Positions 9,190 to 18,784 of a stretch of DNA of 64,000 nucleotides are shown one piece after another. Position numbers and translations under genes: made by a program. The DNA is taken from NCBI RefSeq assembly GCF_005233515.1, contig NZ_QFZZ01000009.1, forward strand, positions 208,490 through 272,489, given 5' to 3'. Positions within the stretch are counted from its first letter, which is position 1. Each line of letters opens with the position of its first letter. The notes below the pieces were generated by a model. That model was given only the letters and a program-made list of their open reading frames with translations. It did not search any database and had not been told where the DNA came from. The stretch comes from Pseudomonas sp. CFBP13508 (GTDB lineage: Bacteria > Pseudomonadota > Gammaproteobacteria > Pseudomonadales > Pseudomonadaceae).

Positions 9190-9201
9190 ATTGTACACAA
9201 T
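9190..9201. promoter_or_regulatory. candidate GntR operator
   Basis: ATTGTACACAAT is a 12-mer that is palindromic except for its central pair, resembling TTGT-N2-ACAA sites of FCD-type GntR proteins. It lies between the divergent GntR gene and the BenE transporter gene. Confidence 0.45.
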
Positions 9202-9315
9202 GAATGGTGGCAACACGACTGTACGGCTGTTTGCGCCTGCGGCTGTATTGCAACGTTGGGTTACGTTTGAGTTTAGGCTTGATCGCAGAATCCGCTGCAT
9301 GACCGCAATCCTCCC

Positions 9316-9403
9316 GTGGGAGCGAGCCTGCTCGCGAAAGCCATTCCACATTCACTATGAATGTTGACTGACCTACCGCTTTCGCGAGCAGGCTCGCTCC
9401 CAC
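9316..9403. repeat. REPIN, 88-bp type (copy 3)
   Basis: Two inverted REP arms with GTGGGA outside and TCGCGA inside, exactly 88 bp overall. Lies upstream of the BenE-type gene, within the divergent intergenic region. Confidence 0.92.
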
Positions 9404-9456
9404 AGAGGTGATGTGTTGTGGCGGACATCTCCATTGGTATAAGGAACACCGCCGTC

Positions 9457-10647
9457 ATGACCGACGCCACCCACGCCCGCTTGCGCCCTCTGGCCGACAC
9501 CTCGCCTTCCGCCATCGTCGCCGGTTTCATCGCGATGATGACCGGCTACACCAGTTCGCTGGTGCTGATGTTCCAGGCCGGGCAAGCGGCCGGCCTGAGC
9601 AGCGGGCAGATTTCTTCGTGGATCTGGGCAATTTCTATCGGCATGGCAGTGTGTTCGATCGGCCTGTCGCTGCGCTATCGCACACCGATCACCATCGCCT
9701 GGTCGACCCCCGGCGCGGCGTTGCTGATCACCAGCCTGGGCGGTGTCAGTTATGGCGAGGCAATCGGCGCCTATGTCACCTGCGCGGTGCTGGTGACGAT
9801 CTGCGGCCTGACCGGCAGCTTCGAACGGCTGGTAAAAAAGATCCCGGCCTCTTTGGCGGCGGCCTTGCTGGCAGGGATTCTGTTCAAGATCGGCAGCGAA
9901 ATCTTCGTCGCCGCGCAACACCGTACCGGTCTGGTGCTGGGAATGTTCTTCACTTATCTGCTGGTCAAGCGCCTGTCGCCACGCTATGCCGTGCTCGCGG
10001 CGCTGCTGATCGGCACCGCGCTGTCGGGCTTCATGGGGCTGCTGGATTTCAGTGCGTTTCATCTGGAAGTTGCCACGCCAGTCTGGACCACCCCGCACTT
10101 TTCACTGGCGGCGACCATCAGCATCGGCATTCCGCTGTTCGTGGTGGCGATGACCTCGCAGAACATGCCCGGCATCGCCGTGCTCCGCGCCGATGGCTAT
10201 AACGTCCCGGCCTCGCCACTGATCACCACCACCGGCATTGCCTCGCTGCTGTTGGCGCCGTTCGGCTCCCACGGCATCAACCTCGCAGCGATCAGCGCGG
10301 CGATCTGCACCGGCCCGCATGCCCACGAAGATCGCAACAAGCGCTACACCGCAGCGGTGTGGTGCGGGGTGTTCTACGGGATTGCCGGGGTGTTCGGCGC
10401 GACGTTGGCGGCATTGTTTGCGGCGTTGCCGAAAGAACTGGTGCTGTCGATTGCCGCGCTGGCGCTGTTCGGCTCGATCATCAATGGCTTGAGCATTGCC
10501 ATGAGCGAGGTGAAGGAACGGGAAGCGGCGTTGATCACCTTCATGGTCACGGCGTCGGGGCTGACGCTGTTTTCCATTGGTTCGGCGTTTTGGGGGATTG
10601 TTGCGGGGGTGCTGACCTTGCTGTTCCTCAATTGGCGCAAAGCTTAA
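9457..10647 (+). CDS. BenE-family inner-membrane transporter (benzoate/H+ symporter type)
   Basis: A 396-residue very hydrophobic protein with about 10-12 membrane segments and BenE-type signatures such as GYTSSLVLMFQAGQAAGL, TPGAALL and GSHGINLAAISAAICTG. BenE proteins are proton-coupled importers of aromatic acids and share a fold with nucleobase transporters. Given the guaD/xdh neighbours, a purine-related substrate is possible but not shown. The ATG at 9457 follows AAGGA; the earlier GTG at 9418 is less likely. Divergent from a GntR regulator. Confidence 0.8.
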   Translation: MTDATHARLRPLADTSPSAIVAGFIAMMTGYTSSLVLMFQAGQAAGLSSGQISSWIWAISIGMAVCSIGLSLRYRTPITIAWSTPGAALLITSLGGVSYGEAIGAYVTCAVLVTICGLTGSFERLVKKIPASLAAALLAGILFKIGSEIFVAAQHRTGLVLGMFFTYLLVKRLSPRYAVLAALLIGTALSGFMGLLDFSAFHLEVATPVWTTPHFSLAATISIGIPLFVVAMTSQNMPGIAVLRADGYNVPASPLITTTGIASLLLAPFGSHGINLAAISAAICTGPHAHEDRNKRYTAAVWCGVFYGIAGVFGATLAALFAALPKELVLSIAALALFGSIINGLSIAMSEVKEREAALITFMVTASGLTLFSIGSAFWGIVAGVLTLLFLNWRKA

Positions 10648-10663
10648 GGCAAAAGATCAAAAG

Positions 10664-10812
10664 CCCCTCACCCTAGCCCTCTCCCAAAGGGAGAGGGGAC
10701 TGACCGAGGTGTCTGGAAGACATACGCCGACGTGGGATATCGAGTCGAACTCAGGTTTTGAAAAGCCCGCAAGTCGGCTCCCTCTCCTCGGGGAGAGGGC
10801 TGGGGTGAGGGG
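10664..10812. repeat. 149-bp inverted-repeat element, CCCTCACCC family (copy a)
   Basis: Outer arms CCCCTCACCCTAGCCCTC... and the near-matching reverse complement GGGAGAGGGCTGGGGTGAGG flank about 105 bp. Each arm also forms a local CTCTCCC/GGGAGAG hairpin. A longer relative lies at 22003-22180. It holds no gene and fills the gap between the BenE-type and yggL genes. Confidence 0.85.
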
Positions 10813-10857
10813 CGAATCCACCACCAAACCCAAGCCGTACCACCCAAACCCCAGACG

Positions 10858-10891
10858 AAAAAAAACGGCGACCCGAAGGTCGCCGTTTTTT
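10858..10891. terminator. bidirectional intrinsic terminator
   Basis: AACGGCGACC-CGAA-GGTCGCCGTT hairpin with an A run before and six Ts after. It ends yggL on the minus strand and could also stop readthrough from the transporter gene. Confidence 0.88.
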
Positions 10892-10896
10892 CAGTA

Positions 10897-11241
10897 TCAC
10901 TTGGCCGCGTTGATCGGCTTTTCCGGATACCACACGTCCAGCAGCGGGCTGACTTCGTACTTGGTCAGCTCGGAGCGGTTTTTCAGCCAGGCTTCAACGG
11001 CAGCGCGCTGCTCTTCGTTGACCGAGCCACGCTTCTGCAGGCACACCAGACCGAAGTCGTCGCCGCCAACATAACCCAGACCGTTGGCTTCCATGGCTTC
11101 TTTGATGAATGCTTCGAGGAAAGCGTCAATGGCTTCTTCGGACAAGTCTTCTTTGAAGTCCAGGTTCAGTTCGAAACCCAGCTCTTGAAATTCATCAACG
11201 CACAGTTTTTTGCGCAGACGCTGGGAACGGTTAGTCGCCAT
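10897..11241 (-). CDS. yggL: YggL-family (DUF469) ribosome-associated protein
   Basis: A 114-residue small acidic protein of the YggL/DUF469 family, conserved from SQRLRKKLCVDEFQELGFE through the GGDDFGLVC segment. Members have been reported to bind the 50S ribosomal subunit; the precise role is uncertain. The ATG at 11241 begins the conserved MATNRSQRLRKKL. A longer in-frame extension upstream has no family similarity that I recognise and contains low-confidence residues only. Divergent from dacB. Confidence 0.88.
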   Translation of the reverse strand: MATNRSQRLRKKLCVDEFQELGFELNLDFKEDLSEEAIDAFLEAFIKEAMEANGLGYVGGDDFGLVCLQKRGSVNEEQRAAVEAWLKNRSELTKYEVSPLLDVWYPEKPINAAK

Positions 11242-11475
11242 TGGAACAATCCTCTTAAGTAATAACGGCCGGCACTTTACCAGTTTAAGCCGGCGATTGC
11301 CCGACTCTCTGGTCGCTGCGGCCGACCGCCTGTAAAAAAATAAGCGATTGGCCGGGCCTGACACGGCACAAGCTGTTACAGCTTGGGGCATAATGCCGAC
11401 ACTTTCATGACCACTGAGGGCCTTTTCATCCATGTCCTCGTCTTTTTTCCCCTCTTTTGCAGGGTTTTATTGCAT

Positions 11476-12936
11476 ATGATCAAATCGTTGCGTCCACTGT
11501 TTCTCGCCGGCCTTCTTCTGCCTCTGGCCCTGCCTGTCTCCGCTGCCACCATCAACACTTCCCTCACCCCGAACGTCGAAAAAGCCCTCAAGGCCAGCAA
11601 GTTGCAGCCCACTGCGCTGTCGCTGGTGATGGTGCCGCTCGACGGTCCGGGCACGCCGACCGTGTTCAACGCCGACGTCTCGGTCAATCCGGCCTCGACA
11701 ATGAAACTGGTCACCACCTACGCGGCGCTGGAAATGCTCGGCCCCAACCATCAGTGGAAAACCGAGTTCTACACCGACGGCGACCTGAGCGGCGGCATTC
11801 TCAACGGCAACCTCTACCTCAAGGGCGGCGGTGACCCGAAGCTGAACATGGAGAAACTCTGGCTGTTGATGCGCGACCTGCGCGCCAATGGCGTGACCCA
11901 GATTACCGGTGACCTGATCCTCGACCGCAATTTCTTCGTGCAGCCGCAATTGCCGGAATTCAACGATGACGGCAACGACGACAACAAGCCGTTCCTGGTC
12001 AAGCCCGACTCATTGCTGGTCAACCTCAAGGCCCTGCGCTTCGTCGCGCGCAATGACGGTGGCCGCGTACTGATTTCGGTTGAGCCGCCGATTGCCAGCA
12101 TTCGTATCGAAAACACTGTCAAGGCGCTGCCGTCCAAGCAATGCACCGGCGGCGTGCGCTACAACCCGGTGCCGCAGGCCGATGGCAGTGTGACCGTAAC
12201 CGTCGGCGGCCAGTTGGGCGAAGGCTGCAGCTCGCAGACTTACCTGTCGCTGCTCGACCACGCGACCTACACCGCCGGCGCTGTGCGGGCGATCTGGAAG
12301 GAACTGGGTGGCAGCATCCAGGGCAAGGATCGTCTGGCACCGACGCCGAGCAGCGCCAAACTGCTCGCCCGCGCGTACTCGCCGGATCTGGCCGAGATCA
12401 TCCGCGACATCAACAAATACAGTAACAACACCATGGCCCAGCAGCTGTTCCTCAGCCTTGGCCAGCGTTTCCGCAACGATGCCGACGGTGATGACGCCCG
12501 GGCTGCGCAACGCGTGGTGCGTCAGTGGCTGGCGAAGAAAGGCATCACCGCGCCGCATCTGGTGATGGAGAATGGCTCTGGTTTGTCGCGGGCCGAGCGG
12601 GTCAGCGCGCGTGAGATGGCCAACATGCTGCAGGCCGCCTGGCACAGCCCGTACGCCGCCGAATACATCAGTTCGCTGCCGATTGCCGGCACCGACGGCA
12701 CCATGCGCAAACGCCTGAAAACCACGGCAATGCGCGGCGAAGCCCACGTCAAGACCGGCACCCTGAACACCGTGCGCGCAATCGCCGGTTTCAGCCGTGA
12801 TGTGAATGGCAATACCTGGGCGGTGGTAGCGATCCTCAACGACAAGGCCCCGTTCGGCGCCTCGTCGGTACTCGATCAGGTGCTGCTGGATCTGTACAAA
12901 CAGCCGAAACTGCCGCAGACCGCTTCGGTGCTGTAA
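11476..12936 (+). CDS. dacB: D-alanyl-D-alanine carboxypeptidase/endopeptidase (PBP4 type)
   Basis: A 486-residue periplasmic low-molecular-weight penicillin-binding protein of the DacB/PBP4 class, which trims and cleaves peptidoglycan peptide cross-links. A Sec signal peptide spans about residues 1-23 (LFLAGLLLPLALPVSA). The serine-acylase motifs are S74-T-M-K77, S-N-N (KYSNNTMAQ, near 317) and K-T-G (HVKTGTLN, near 422). The large insert between the first two motifs is typical of this class. The ATG at 11476 starts the signal peptide; an in-frame start 93 bases earlier would bury it. Confidence 0.95.
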   Translation: MIKSLRPLFLAGLLLPLALPVSAATINTSLTPNVEKALKASKLQPTALSLVMVPLDGPGTPTVFNADVSVNPASTMKLVTTYAALEMLGPNHQWKTEFYTDGDLSGGILNGNLYLKGGGDPKLNMEKLWLLMRDLRANGVTQITGDLILDRNFFVQPQLPEFNDDGNDDNKPFLVKPDSLLVNLKALRFVARNDGGRVLISVEPPIASIRIENTVKALPSKQCTGGVRYNPVPQADGSVTVTVGGQLGEGCSSQTYLSLLDHATYTAGAVRAIWKELGGSIQGKDRLAPTPSSAKLLARAYSPDLAEIIRDINKYSNNTMAQQLFLSLGQRFRNDADGDDARAAQRVVRQWLAKKGITAPHLVMENGSGLSRAERVSAREMANMLQAAWHSPYAAEYISSLPIAGTDGTMRKRLKTTAMRGEAHVKTGTLNTVRAIAGFSRDVNGNTWAVVAILNDKAPFGASSVLDQVLLDLYKQPKLPQTASVL

Positions 12937-12953
12937 GCGCGGCAGATTCAATT

Positions 12954-13041
12954 GTGGGAGCGAGCCTGCTCGCGAAGACGTCGGTTCAGTCAGCTTGTTC
13001 AGTGGCTGCCACACCGCTTTCGCGAGCAGGCTCGCTCCCAC
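12954..13041. repeat. REPIN, 88-bp type (copy 4)
   Basis: GTGGGA-outside doublet of exactly 88 bp between the convergent dacB and GGDEF genes. Confidence 0.92.
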
Positions 13042-13095
13042 AAGAAATCAGCGCAAGGCCCCATCTGCCCCACAGGGTCAGGTGCCAGGTTCGAA

Positions 13096-15486
13096 TCAGC
13101 TCATCTCCCGCTCAACCCGATCCCGGCCATTCTGCTTCGCTGCGTAAACCCCTGAATCAGCGCGCAGCAACAACGCATCTGCGCCCTCCCCCGGGCGCCA
13201 GCTGGCGATGCCGAAACTCGCGGTGACCAAGCCGACCACGTCCACCGGCGCGCTGCGCAAACCTTCCCACAACTCCATCGCCAGCATGTAGGCGTGTTCA
13301 CCGTCGATATCCGGGCACAGCACCATGAACTCTTCACCGCCCAAACGGCAGAACACGTCGGTGCGGCGCAGGCGATGGCCGATCCGCTCGCAGACTGCCT
13401 GCAGCACGCGGTCGCCGACGGCGTGGCCGAACTGATCATTGATGCGCTTGAAGTGGTCGATGTCGAGCATGATCACCGACAACTCGCCGCCGCCACGCTC
13501 GACCCGGGCCATTTCGGTGGTCAGGCGTTCCTGGAAATAGCGGCGGTTGTGAATGCCGGTCAGCGAGTCGGTGATCGACAACGCGCGCAATTCTTCTTCC
13601 ACGCGCTTGAGATCGGAGATATCCGAGATATAACCGTGCCACAGCACCCCGCCGCCCGGCAGCTCTTCCGGCGTCGCCTCGCCGCGCACCCAGCGCAGAC
13701 CGCGCTCGGGCAGTTGCACGCGATACTCCTCGCGCCATGGGCTGAGATTTTCCGCCGATTCGCGGATCGAGCTGCGCACGCGAATCGCATCCTGCGGGTG
13801 GATACGACTGAAGATCGCCTCGGAGTCGAGCAGCAGCACATCCGGCTCCAGCTCGTAGATGTCGCGGATGCCATCGCTGGCGTAGATCACGCTGAAGCGT
13901 CCGTCGAATTCCATTTTGAATTGGTAGATGCCACCGGGAACATGGGCGCTGAGCTTCTTCAGCAATGTGTCGCGTGCTGCCAGCACTTCGTGCACGCGTT
14001 TGCGCTCGGTGATGTCGATGCAGATCGCCAGATGACCGACCCACAGGCCTTGCTCGTCAAGCACCGGGGTGGCGAGCATGTTCACCGGCAGGTGGCTGCC
14101 ATCGCTGCGCACCAGGGTCCATTCGCGTGCTTCATGGCCACCGACTTCGCCGCCCTCGACCAGCATCGCGTGGCAAGTCGGAATACTTTTGCCGTAACGC
14201 GCGCTCAGCTCCGCCGAACGCGCTGCCAGCTCGCGGGGCAAATGCAGGTTTTCCAGGGTCATCCGCCCAACGACTTCGGCACTGCTGTAGCCGAGCATTT
14301 GCTCGGCACCGGGATTGAAAGTGTTGATCACGCCGCGCAGGTCGGTGGCAATGATCGCGACCTGAGTGGCGGCATTCAGCACGCCGCGCAGTTGACCGTG
14401 GGTGCCGCGCAGTTCCTGCTCGCGTTCATGCAACTCCTGGGTGCGCACCTCGACCAGGCGCACTGCGCGCTGACGCTGGCTGACCAGTACGTAAAGCAAG
14501 GCACTGAGCAGCGCGCTGAGCAAGCCGCCCAGAATGATCACACTGCCCACCGAAGAATGGTTGGCCTGCATGAACGCGTAGCTTGGCAGGATATCGACCT
14601 GATAGTCATGATCGGCCATGCGCAGCAAGCGCGTCGCCGCCAGATCGCCGGGCACCGCTTCGTTGGTCGATTCGAACAACGCCTCGTGCTGCCCTTGGGT
14701 CGACAGGTCGAGAATGCGCACCGACAAATAATCGTGCAGGGCATCGGGCAGCCCGTCGGCGAGCAACTGGCGCATGCTGATCACCGCCATCACATAGCCG
14801 AACGGCTGTGACCCGCCCGGGCGACTGACCGGCGCCAGTAGCAACACCCCACGCGCGTATGACGGCTCGATCCCGACCAGATGCATCGGTTGCGACACTG
14901 CCATGCTGCCGAGCTGGTCGGCGCGTTGCAGGGTTTCGCGGCGCAAGGGTTGGGCGAGCAAGTCGTAGCCCAGCGGTGGCGCCAGTCGGCTTTGGGTTTG
15001 CGTGTAGAGCACCGGCACGTATTCGTCGCGCGGCGGCGCCAGTTGCAATTCGCCTTTGGCGTCCAGTTCGCGAATGGTGAACTCGCTCAGGCCCTCATCA
15101 CGCACCTGCTGTTCGAACGCGGTCCGTTCGGCACCGCTGACTCGCGGCGCGTAGGTATAGGCTTGGGTGCGCAGCAATAAGGGTCGAGAGTACCCGTCGA
15201 ATTCGGTGCGGGACACTGATTCGGAGTTGGCGAAGAACCGCCGCAGACTATCGAGACGTTGCTCCTGGTCTTGAAAACGTTCGGCGATGCGGCTGTAGCG
15301 TTCGTTGGCCAGCAGTTGGAAACGCTGACGCGATTGTTGCTGAAACTGGTTGAAAGTGCCCCATGCGAGCAGCCCGGTGAGAATCCCGCCGGCAAGCAAC
15401 ACCAGCAAAGCGACCAGCCAGGCTGAGACGTCTTCACTGATGAAACCGAGGATTTTCGGGCGCACGGGGTGCAACGGCATAAGCAC
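13096..15486 (-). CDS. membrane CHASE-PAS-PAS-GGDEF diguanylate cyclase
   Basis: A 796-residue sensor protein predicted to make cyclic di-GMP. Domain order: a membrane segment at about 19-41, a periplasmic CHASE-like sensor (TPRVSGAERTAFEQQV region), a second membrane segment at about 315-336, a short coiled linker, two PAS/PAC modules (about 360-490 and 505-620) and a GGDEF domain. The active-site motif is GGEEF at 716-720, with an inhibitory I-site RRTD at 707-710. No EAL domain follows. The GTG start at 15486 has GGAG six bases upstream; ATG at 15480 is an alternative. The ligand is unknown. Confidence 0.92.
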   Translation of the reverse strand: MLMPLHPVRPKILGFISEDVSAWLVALLVLLAGGILTGLLAWGTFNQFQQQSRQRFQLLANERYSRIAERFQDQEQRLDSLRRFFANSESVSRTEFDGYSRPLLLRTQAYTYAPRVSGAERTAFEQQVRDEGLSEFTIRELDAKGELQLAPPRDEYVPVLYTQTQSRLAPPLGYDLLAQPLRRETLQRADQLGSMAVSQPMHLVGIEPSYARGVLLLAPVSRPGGSQPFGYVMAVISMRQLLADGLPDALHDYLSVRILDLSTQGQHEALFESTNEAVPGDLAATRLLRMADHDYQVDILPSYAFMQANHSSVGSVIILGGLLSALLSALLYVLVSQRQRAVRLVEVRTQELHEREQELRGTHGQLRGVLNAATQVAIIATDLRGVINTFNPGAEQMLGYSSAEVVGRMTLENLHLPRELAARSAELSARYGKSIPTCHAMLVEGGEVGGHEAREWTLVRSDGSHLPVNMLATPVLDEQGLWVGHLAICIDITERKRVHEVLAARDTLLKKLSAHVPGGIYQFKMEFDGRFSVIYASDGIRDIYELEPDVLLLDSEAIFSRIHPQDAIRVRSSIRESAENLSPWREEYRVQLPERGLRWVRGEATPEELPGGGVLWHGYISDISDLKRVEEELRALSITDSLTGIHNRRYFQERLTTEMARVERGGGELSVIMLDIDHFKRINDQFGHAVGDRVLQAVCERIGHRLRRTDVFCRLGGEEFMVLCPDIDGEHAYMLAMELWEGLRSAPVDVVGLVTASFGIASWRPGEGADALLLRADSGVYAAKQNGRDRVEREMS

Positions 15487-15625
15487 GACTCACTCCGCCA
15501 GATTCCCGGGAAAAACCCCATTGGCGGTGTGTGAGTTATAGCTATTAGCCACTAATTTAGCTAGCACCGCTGGATCCACCGAGCCGTTAAAAATCAACGC
15601 TCTGTGGATCCAACCAGTGAAAGCG

Positions 15626-17896
15626 TCAACGAGCCGTGATTTTCCAGGCGCGGTGGATCTTGGTATTGCGCGCGAAATCCGGATCAATGGTCTGCGCGCT
15701 GATTTCCTCGACCGCATAACGCTCGGCGAGGTTTTCCTCCAACTGGAACTTGCGGAAGTTGTTGGAGAAATACAGCACGCCACCCGGTGCCAGACGTGCC
15801 ATGGCCAAGTCGATCAACTGCACCTGATCGCGCTGCACGTCGAAGATGCCTTCCATGCGCTTGGAGTTGGAGAACGTCGGCGGGTCGATGAAGATCAGGT
15901 CGTACTCGTCGCGGCTGCTTTCCAGCCACGCCATCACATCGCCCTGCTCCAGACGGTTCTTGTCCGAGAAGCCGTTCAGCGACAGGTTGCGGCGCGCCCA
16001 GTCCAGATAGGTTTTCGACAGGTCGACGCTGGTGGTGCTGCGCGCGCCGCCCTTGGCCGCGTGCACGCTGGCGGTCGCGGTGTAGCAGAACAGATTGAGG
16101 AAGCGCTTGCCGGCCGCCTCTTTCTGAATGCGCATGCGCATCGGCCGGTGATCGAGGAACAGGCCGGTGTCGAGGTAGTCGGTGAGGTTGACCAGCAACT
16201 TCACCCCGCCCTCATTGACCTCGACGAACTTGCCCTGCGCCGCCTGACGCTCGTACTGCTTGGTGCCGCTCTGCCGCTCGCGGCGCTTGACCACCACGCG
16301 GTTCTTGTCGACGTTCAACGCCTGCGGAATGGCCGCCAGCGCATCGAACATGCGCGCGGAGGCTTTTTCCGGGTCGATGGATTTCGGCGCGGCGTATTCC
16401 TGAACGTGCACCCAGTCCTGGTACAGGTCGATGGCCATCGCGTATTCCGGCATGTCGGCATCGTAAACGCGGTAGCAATCAATGCCTTCGCGCTTGACCC
16501 ACTTGCCCATCGCCTTGAGATTTTTCTGCAAGCGATTGGCAAACATCTGCCCGCCTTCGCTCAGGCGCGGCTGCTCGATCACTGGCGCCGGGGCTGGCGT
16601 CGGCTTAATCGGGTTGCCGTTCTTGTTGAACTTGCGCTCTTGCGGCTCGTCCGGGGTCTGGTCGTAAGCCGCTTGCTCGCGCTCGGCCTGACGCTGTTCC
16701 GGAGTGCGACGTTCGCCAGTGACGAACTGATCCGGCAGAACCTTGATCAGCAGCAGTTTGCACGGCAGCGCGCCGTTCCAGAACGAATACTGTTTATGGC
16801 TGCGAATGCCCATGCGCTTGCCCAGGTCCGGGGCGCCGGTGAACACCGCCGCTTCCCAGTTCAGGCAGGCCTGACGCAGACGCTCGCCAAGATTCTGGTA
16901 GAGATACAGCAGGCTGGCTTCGTCACCGAGACGCTCGCCGTACGGCGGGTTGCAGATCACCAGACCTTTCTGGTTCTGATCCGGGCGCGGCTCGAACGTC
17001 GCCACTTCGCCCTGATAAATCTTGATCCACTCACTGAGGCCGGCACGTTCAACGTTGTTGCGGCCTGGCTGAATCAGTCGTGGATCGGCTTCGTAACCAC
17101 GAATCCACAGCGGCGGTTTGGCCAGACCGGCAGCGGCGCGCTCGACGGCTTCTTCGTGCAGTTTTTTCCACAGTGCCGGCACGTGACCGAGCCACGCGGT
17201 AAAGCCCCACTGCTCGCGACGCAGGTTCGGCGCCATGTCGGCGGCGATCATCGCCGCTTCAACGAGGAACGTACCGACACCGCACATCGGGTCAGCCAGC
17301 GCGCCGCCCTCGGCAGCAATACGCGGCCAGCCGGAACGGATGAGGATGGCGGCGGCGAGGTTTTCCTTCAGCGGCGCCGCACCCTGCTGCAAGCGATAGC
17401 CGCGCTGGTGCAGGCTGTGGCCGGACAGGTCGAGGGACAGAATCGCTTCGCCGCGATCCAGACGCAGGTGAATGCGCAGGTCCGGGTTGAGTTTGTCGAT
17501 GGATGGACGATCGCCCTGCGGCGTGCGCAGTTTGTCGACGATGGCGTCTTTGACTTTCAGCGCGCCGAAGTGGGTGTTGTCGATGCCCGAGCCGTGGCCG
17601 CTGAATTCGACGGCCAGGGTGCCGTCGCTGAGCATGTGATCCTGCCAGTCGATGTCGAGCACGCCGTGGTAGAGGTCTTCGGCGTCCTTCATCGGGAAAC
17701 GCTTGAGCACCAGCAACACACGGTTGGCCAGACGCGACCAGAGGCACAGGCGATAGGCGGTTTCCATGGTCGCCATGCCACGCACGGCGGAGGTGTGCTC
17801 GCGCGCTTCTTCAAGGCCAAGCCCGACGGCTTCCTCGATGAGCAGGCCTTCAAGGCCTTTGGGGCAAGTGAGGAAGAGTTCGAAACGATCGGACAT
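15626..17896 (-). CDS. rlmL: bifunctional 23S rRNA methyltransferase RlmKL
   Basis: A 756-residue fusion methyltransferase that makes m2G2445 and m7G2069 in 23S rRNA. The N-terminal THUMP domain (about 45-155) is followed by the RlmL half, with CNPPYGERLG near residue 314. After a charged linker (about 395-450) comes the RlmK half, with FIDPPTFSNSKR near residue 667. Full length and an intact pair of active sites are visible. The neighbours rmf and pyrD are typical in Pseudomonas. Confidence 0.95.
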   Translation of the reverse strand: MSDRFELFLTCPKGLEGLLIEEAVGLGLEEAREHTSAVRGMATMETAYRLCLWSRLANRVLLVLKRFPMKDAEDLYHGVLDIDWQDHMLSDGTLAVEFSGHGSGIDNTHFGALKVKDAIVDKLRTPQGDRPSIDKLNPDLRIHLRLDRGEAILSLDLSGHSLHQRGYRLQQGAAPLKENLAAAILIRSGWPRIAAEGGALADPMCGVGTFLVEAAMIAADMAPNLRREQWGFTAWLGHVPALWKKLHEEAVERAAAGLAKPPLWIRGYEADPRLIQPGRNNVERAGLSEWIKIYQGEVATFEPRPDQNQKGLVICNPPYGERLGDEASLLYLYQNLGERLRQACLNWEAAVFTGAPDLGKRMGIRSHKQYSFWNGALPCKLLLIKVLPDQFVTGERRTPEQRQAEREQAAYDQTPDEPQERKFNKNGNPIKPTPAPAPVIEQPRLSEGGQMFANRLQKNLKAMGKWVKREGIDCYRVYDADMPEYAMAIDLYQDWVHVQEYAAPKSIDPEKASARMFDALAAIPQALNVDKNRVVVKRRERQSGTKQYERQAAQGKFVEVNEGGVKLLVNLTDYLDTGLFLDHRPMRMRIQKEAAGKRFLNLFCYTATASVHAAKGGARSTTSVDLSKTYLDWARRNLSLNGFSDKNRLEQGDVMAWLESSRDEYDLIFIDPPTFSNSKRMEGIFDVQRDQVQLIDLAMARLAPGGVLYFSNNFRKFQLEENLAERYAVEEISAQTIDPDFARNTKIHRAWKITAR

Positions 17897-18426
17897 GGTA
17901 ATTCCAGAGCCTTTGGCTAGTGGGCCGGCAACGCATTGCCGACCCGGTTTTCAATCAGGCGCTTTTCTGAAAGAGCGCCCGCGTGGCACGAAGGTGTGCC
18001 GTTCCATCCCCGCTGCTCGGGTTAAAAGAGCTTAGATGCCGGGACAGATAAAAAAGTTGGTGCAACAAAAAGACTGAAAGCGACCCTTCGTCGAATATTA
18101 CCCAAGCGCAAACGTGGGTCATTCTCACTAAAGGATTAACCCCCTGAGCCAGCGGGGCGCCGATCATACCGGGGTTTGCGCAATGAACGTTGAATAAATA
18201 CGCGGTTACTTATCGCCATAGCATCCTTTACGTTACGTGCTTATGACAAAACGATCATTCCCTCGGTGTGACTCATTGGTTAGAACTGAGCACAGGTTGA
18301 CGTCGCAACGGCGTCAACACCTTGGCTCGCCACGCCGGCAGCGAGCCGCACGATGGCAGGTTTTTTCTGCCAGACCTCAATTGAGGTCAACGCGACACTA
18401 CAGTCAACAAGTGAGGGAAACACCCT
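17897..18426. other. 530-bp intergenic region between rlmL and rmf
   Basis: No convincing gene was found. It must hold the divergent promoters of rlmL and rmf. I see an inverted repeat GTTGACG/CGTCAAC at 18296-18318 and a weak GGCAG/CTGCC hairpin around a T run near 18357, both in the likely rmf promoter or leader. RMF is classically growth-phase controlled, so the long region fits complex regulation, but no specific factor site is claimed. Confidence 0.5.
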
Positions 18427-18642
18427 ATGAGAAGACTTAAGCGTGATCCGTTGGAAAGAGCATTTTTGCGCGGATATCAATATGGCGTTGGTGGCAAATC
18501 CCGTGAGCTTTGCCCATTTACTCTACCGTCGGTACGTCAAGCCTGGATCAACGGCTGGCGAGAAGGACGCGGCGACAACTGGGACGGTATGACCGGCACT
18601 GCGGGAATCCACAGACTCAACGAACTTCACGCCGTCGGCTGA
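18427..18642 (+). CDS. rmf: ribosome modulation factor
   Basis: A 71-residue RMF, which dimerises 70S ribosomes into inactive 100S particles on entry to stationary phase. The sequence RRLKRDPLERAFLRGYQYG, followed by RQAWINGWREGRGDNW, is characteristic. It is longer at the C-terminus than the 55-residue E. coli protein, as usual in Pseudomonas. GAGGGA precedes the ATG and a clear terminator follows. Confidence 0.95.
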   Translation: MRRLKRDPLERAFLRGYQYGVGGKSRELCPFTLPSVRQAWINGWREGRGDNWDGMTGTAGIHRLNELHAVG

Positions 18643-18728
18643 CACAGGGCATTTATTCCGACACGACAATCTGAATTTGCAACGAATTAACCACGCACGT
18701 CCTTCCCGGACGGCGGGCTACGGCCCAG

Positions 18729-18754
18729 GGGCTCCTTCGAGGAGCCCTTTTTAT
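18729..18754 (+). terminator. intrinsic terminator after rmf
   Basis: GGGCTCC-TTCGA-GGAGCCC hairpin followed by TTTTTATT, about 90 bases after the rmf stop. Confidence 0.88.
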
Positions 18755-18784
18755 TGCCTGCAAAAAGGGTTAACCGGGTTCCAC

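Noticed and set aside
8333..9403. N-terminally extended GntR frame starting inside a REPIN
   Set aside because: The first approximately 100 residues are translated repeat (GASLLAK and SRAGSLP peptides recur wherever REPs are read) and lack conservation; the ATG at 9097 is used.
15540..15610. TGGATCCA sequences around the rlmL end as a possible operator or terminator
   Set aside because: The 8-mer is self-palindromic and occurs twice by simple chance-like spacing; no T run and no consistent stem.
15617..17920. 767-residue plus-strand frame opposite rlmL
   Set aside because: Mirror frame of rlmL with no motif; rlmL has both catalytic NPPY-type and DPPTF-type motifs on the other strand.
18340..18375. 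TGGCAGG-T6-CTGCCA hairpin upstream of rmf as a terminator or riboswitch
   Set aside because: Short stem with the T run in the loop, not after it, and no match to a known regulatory RNA that I can name.
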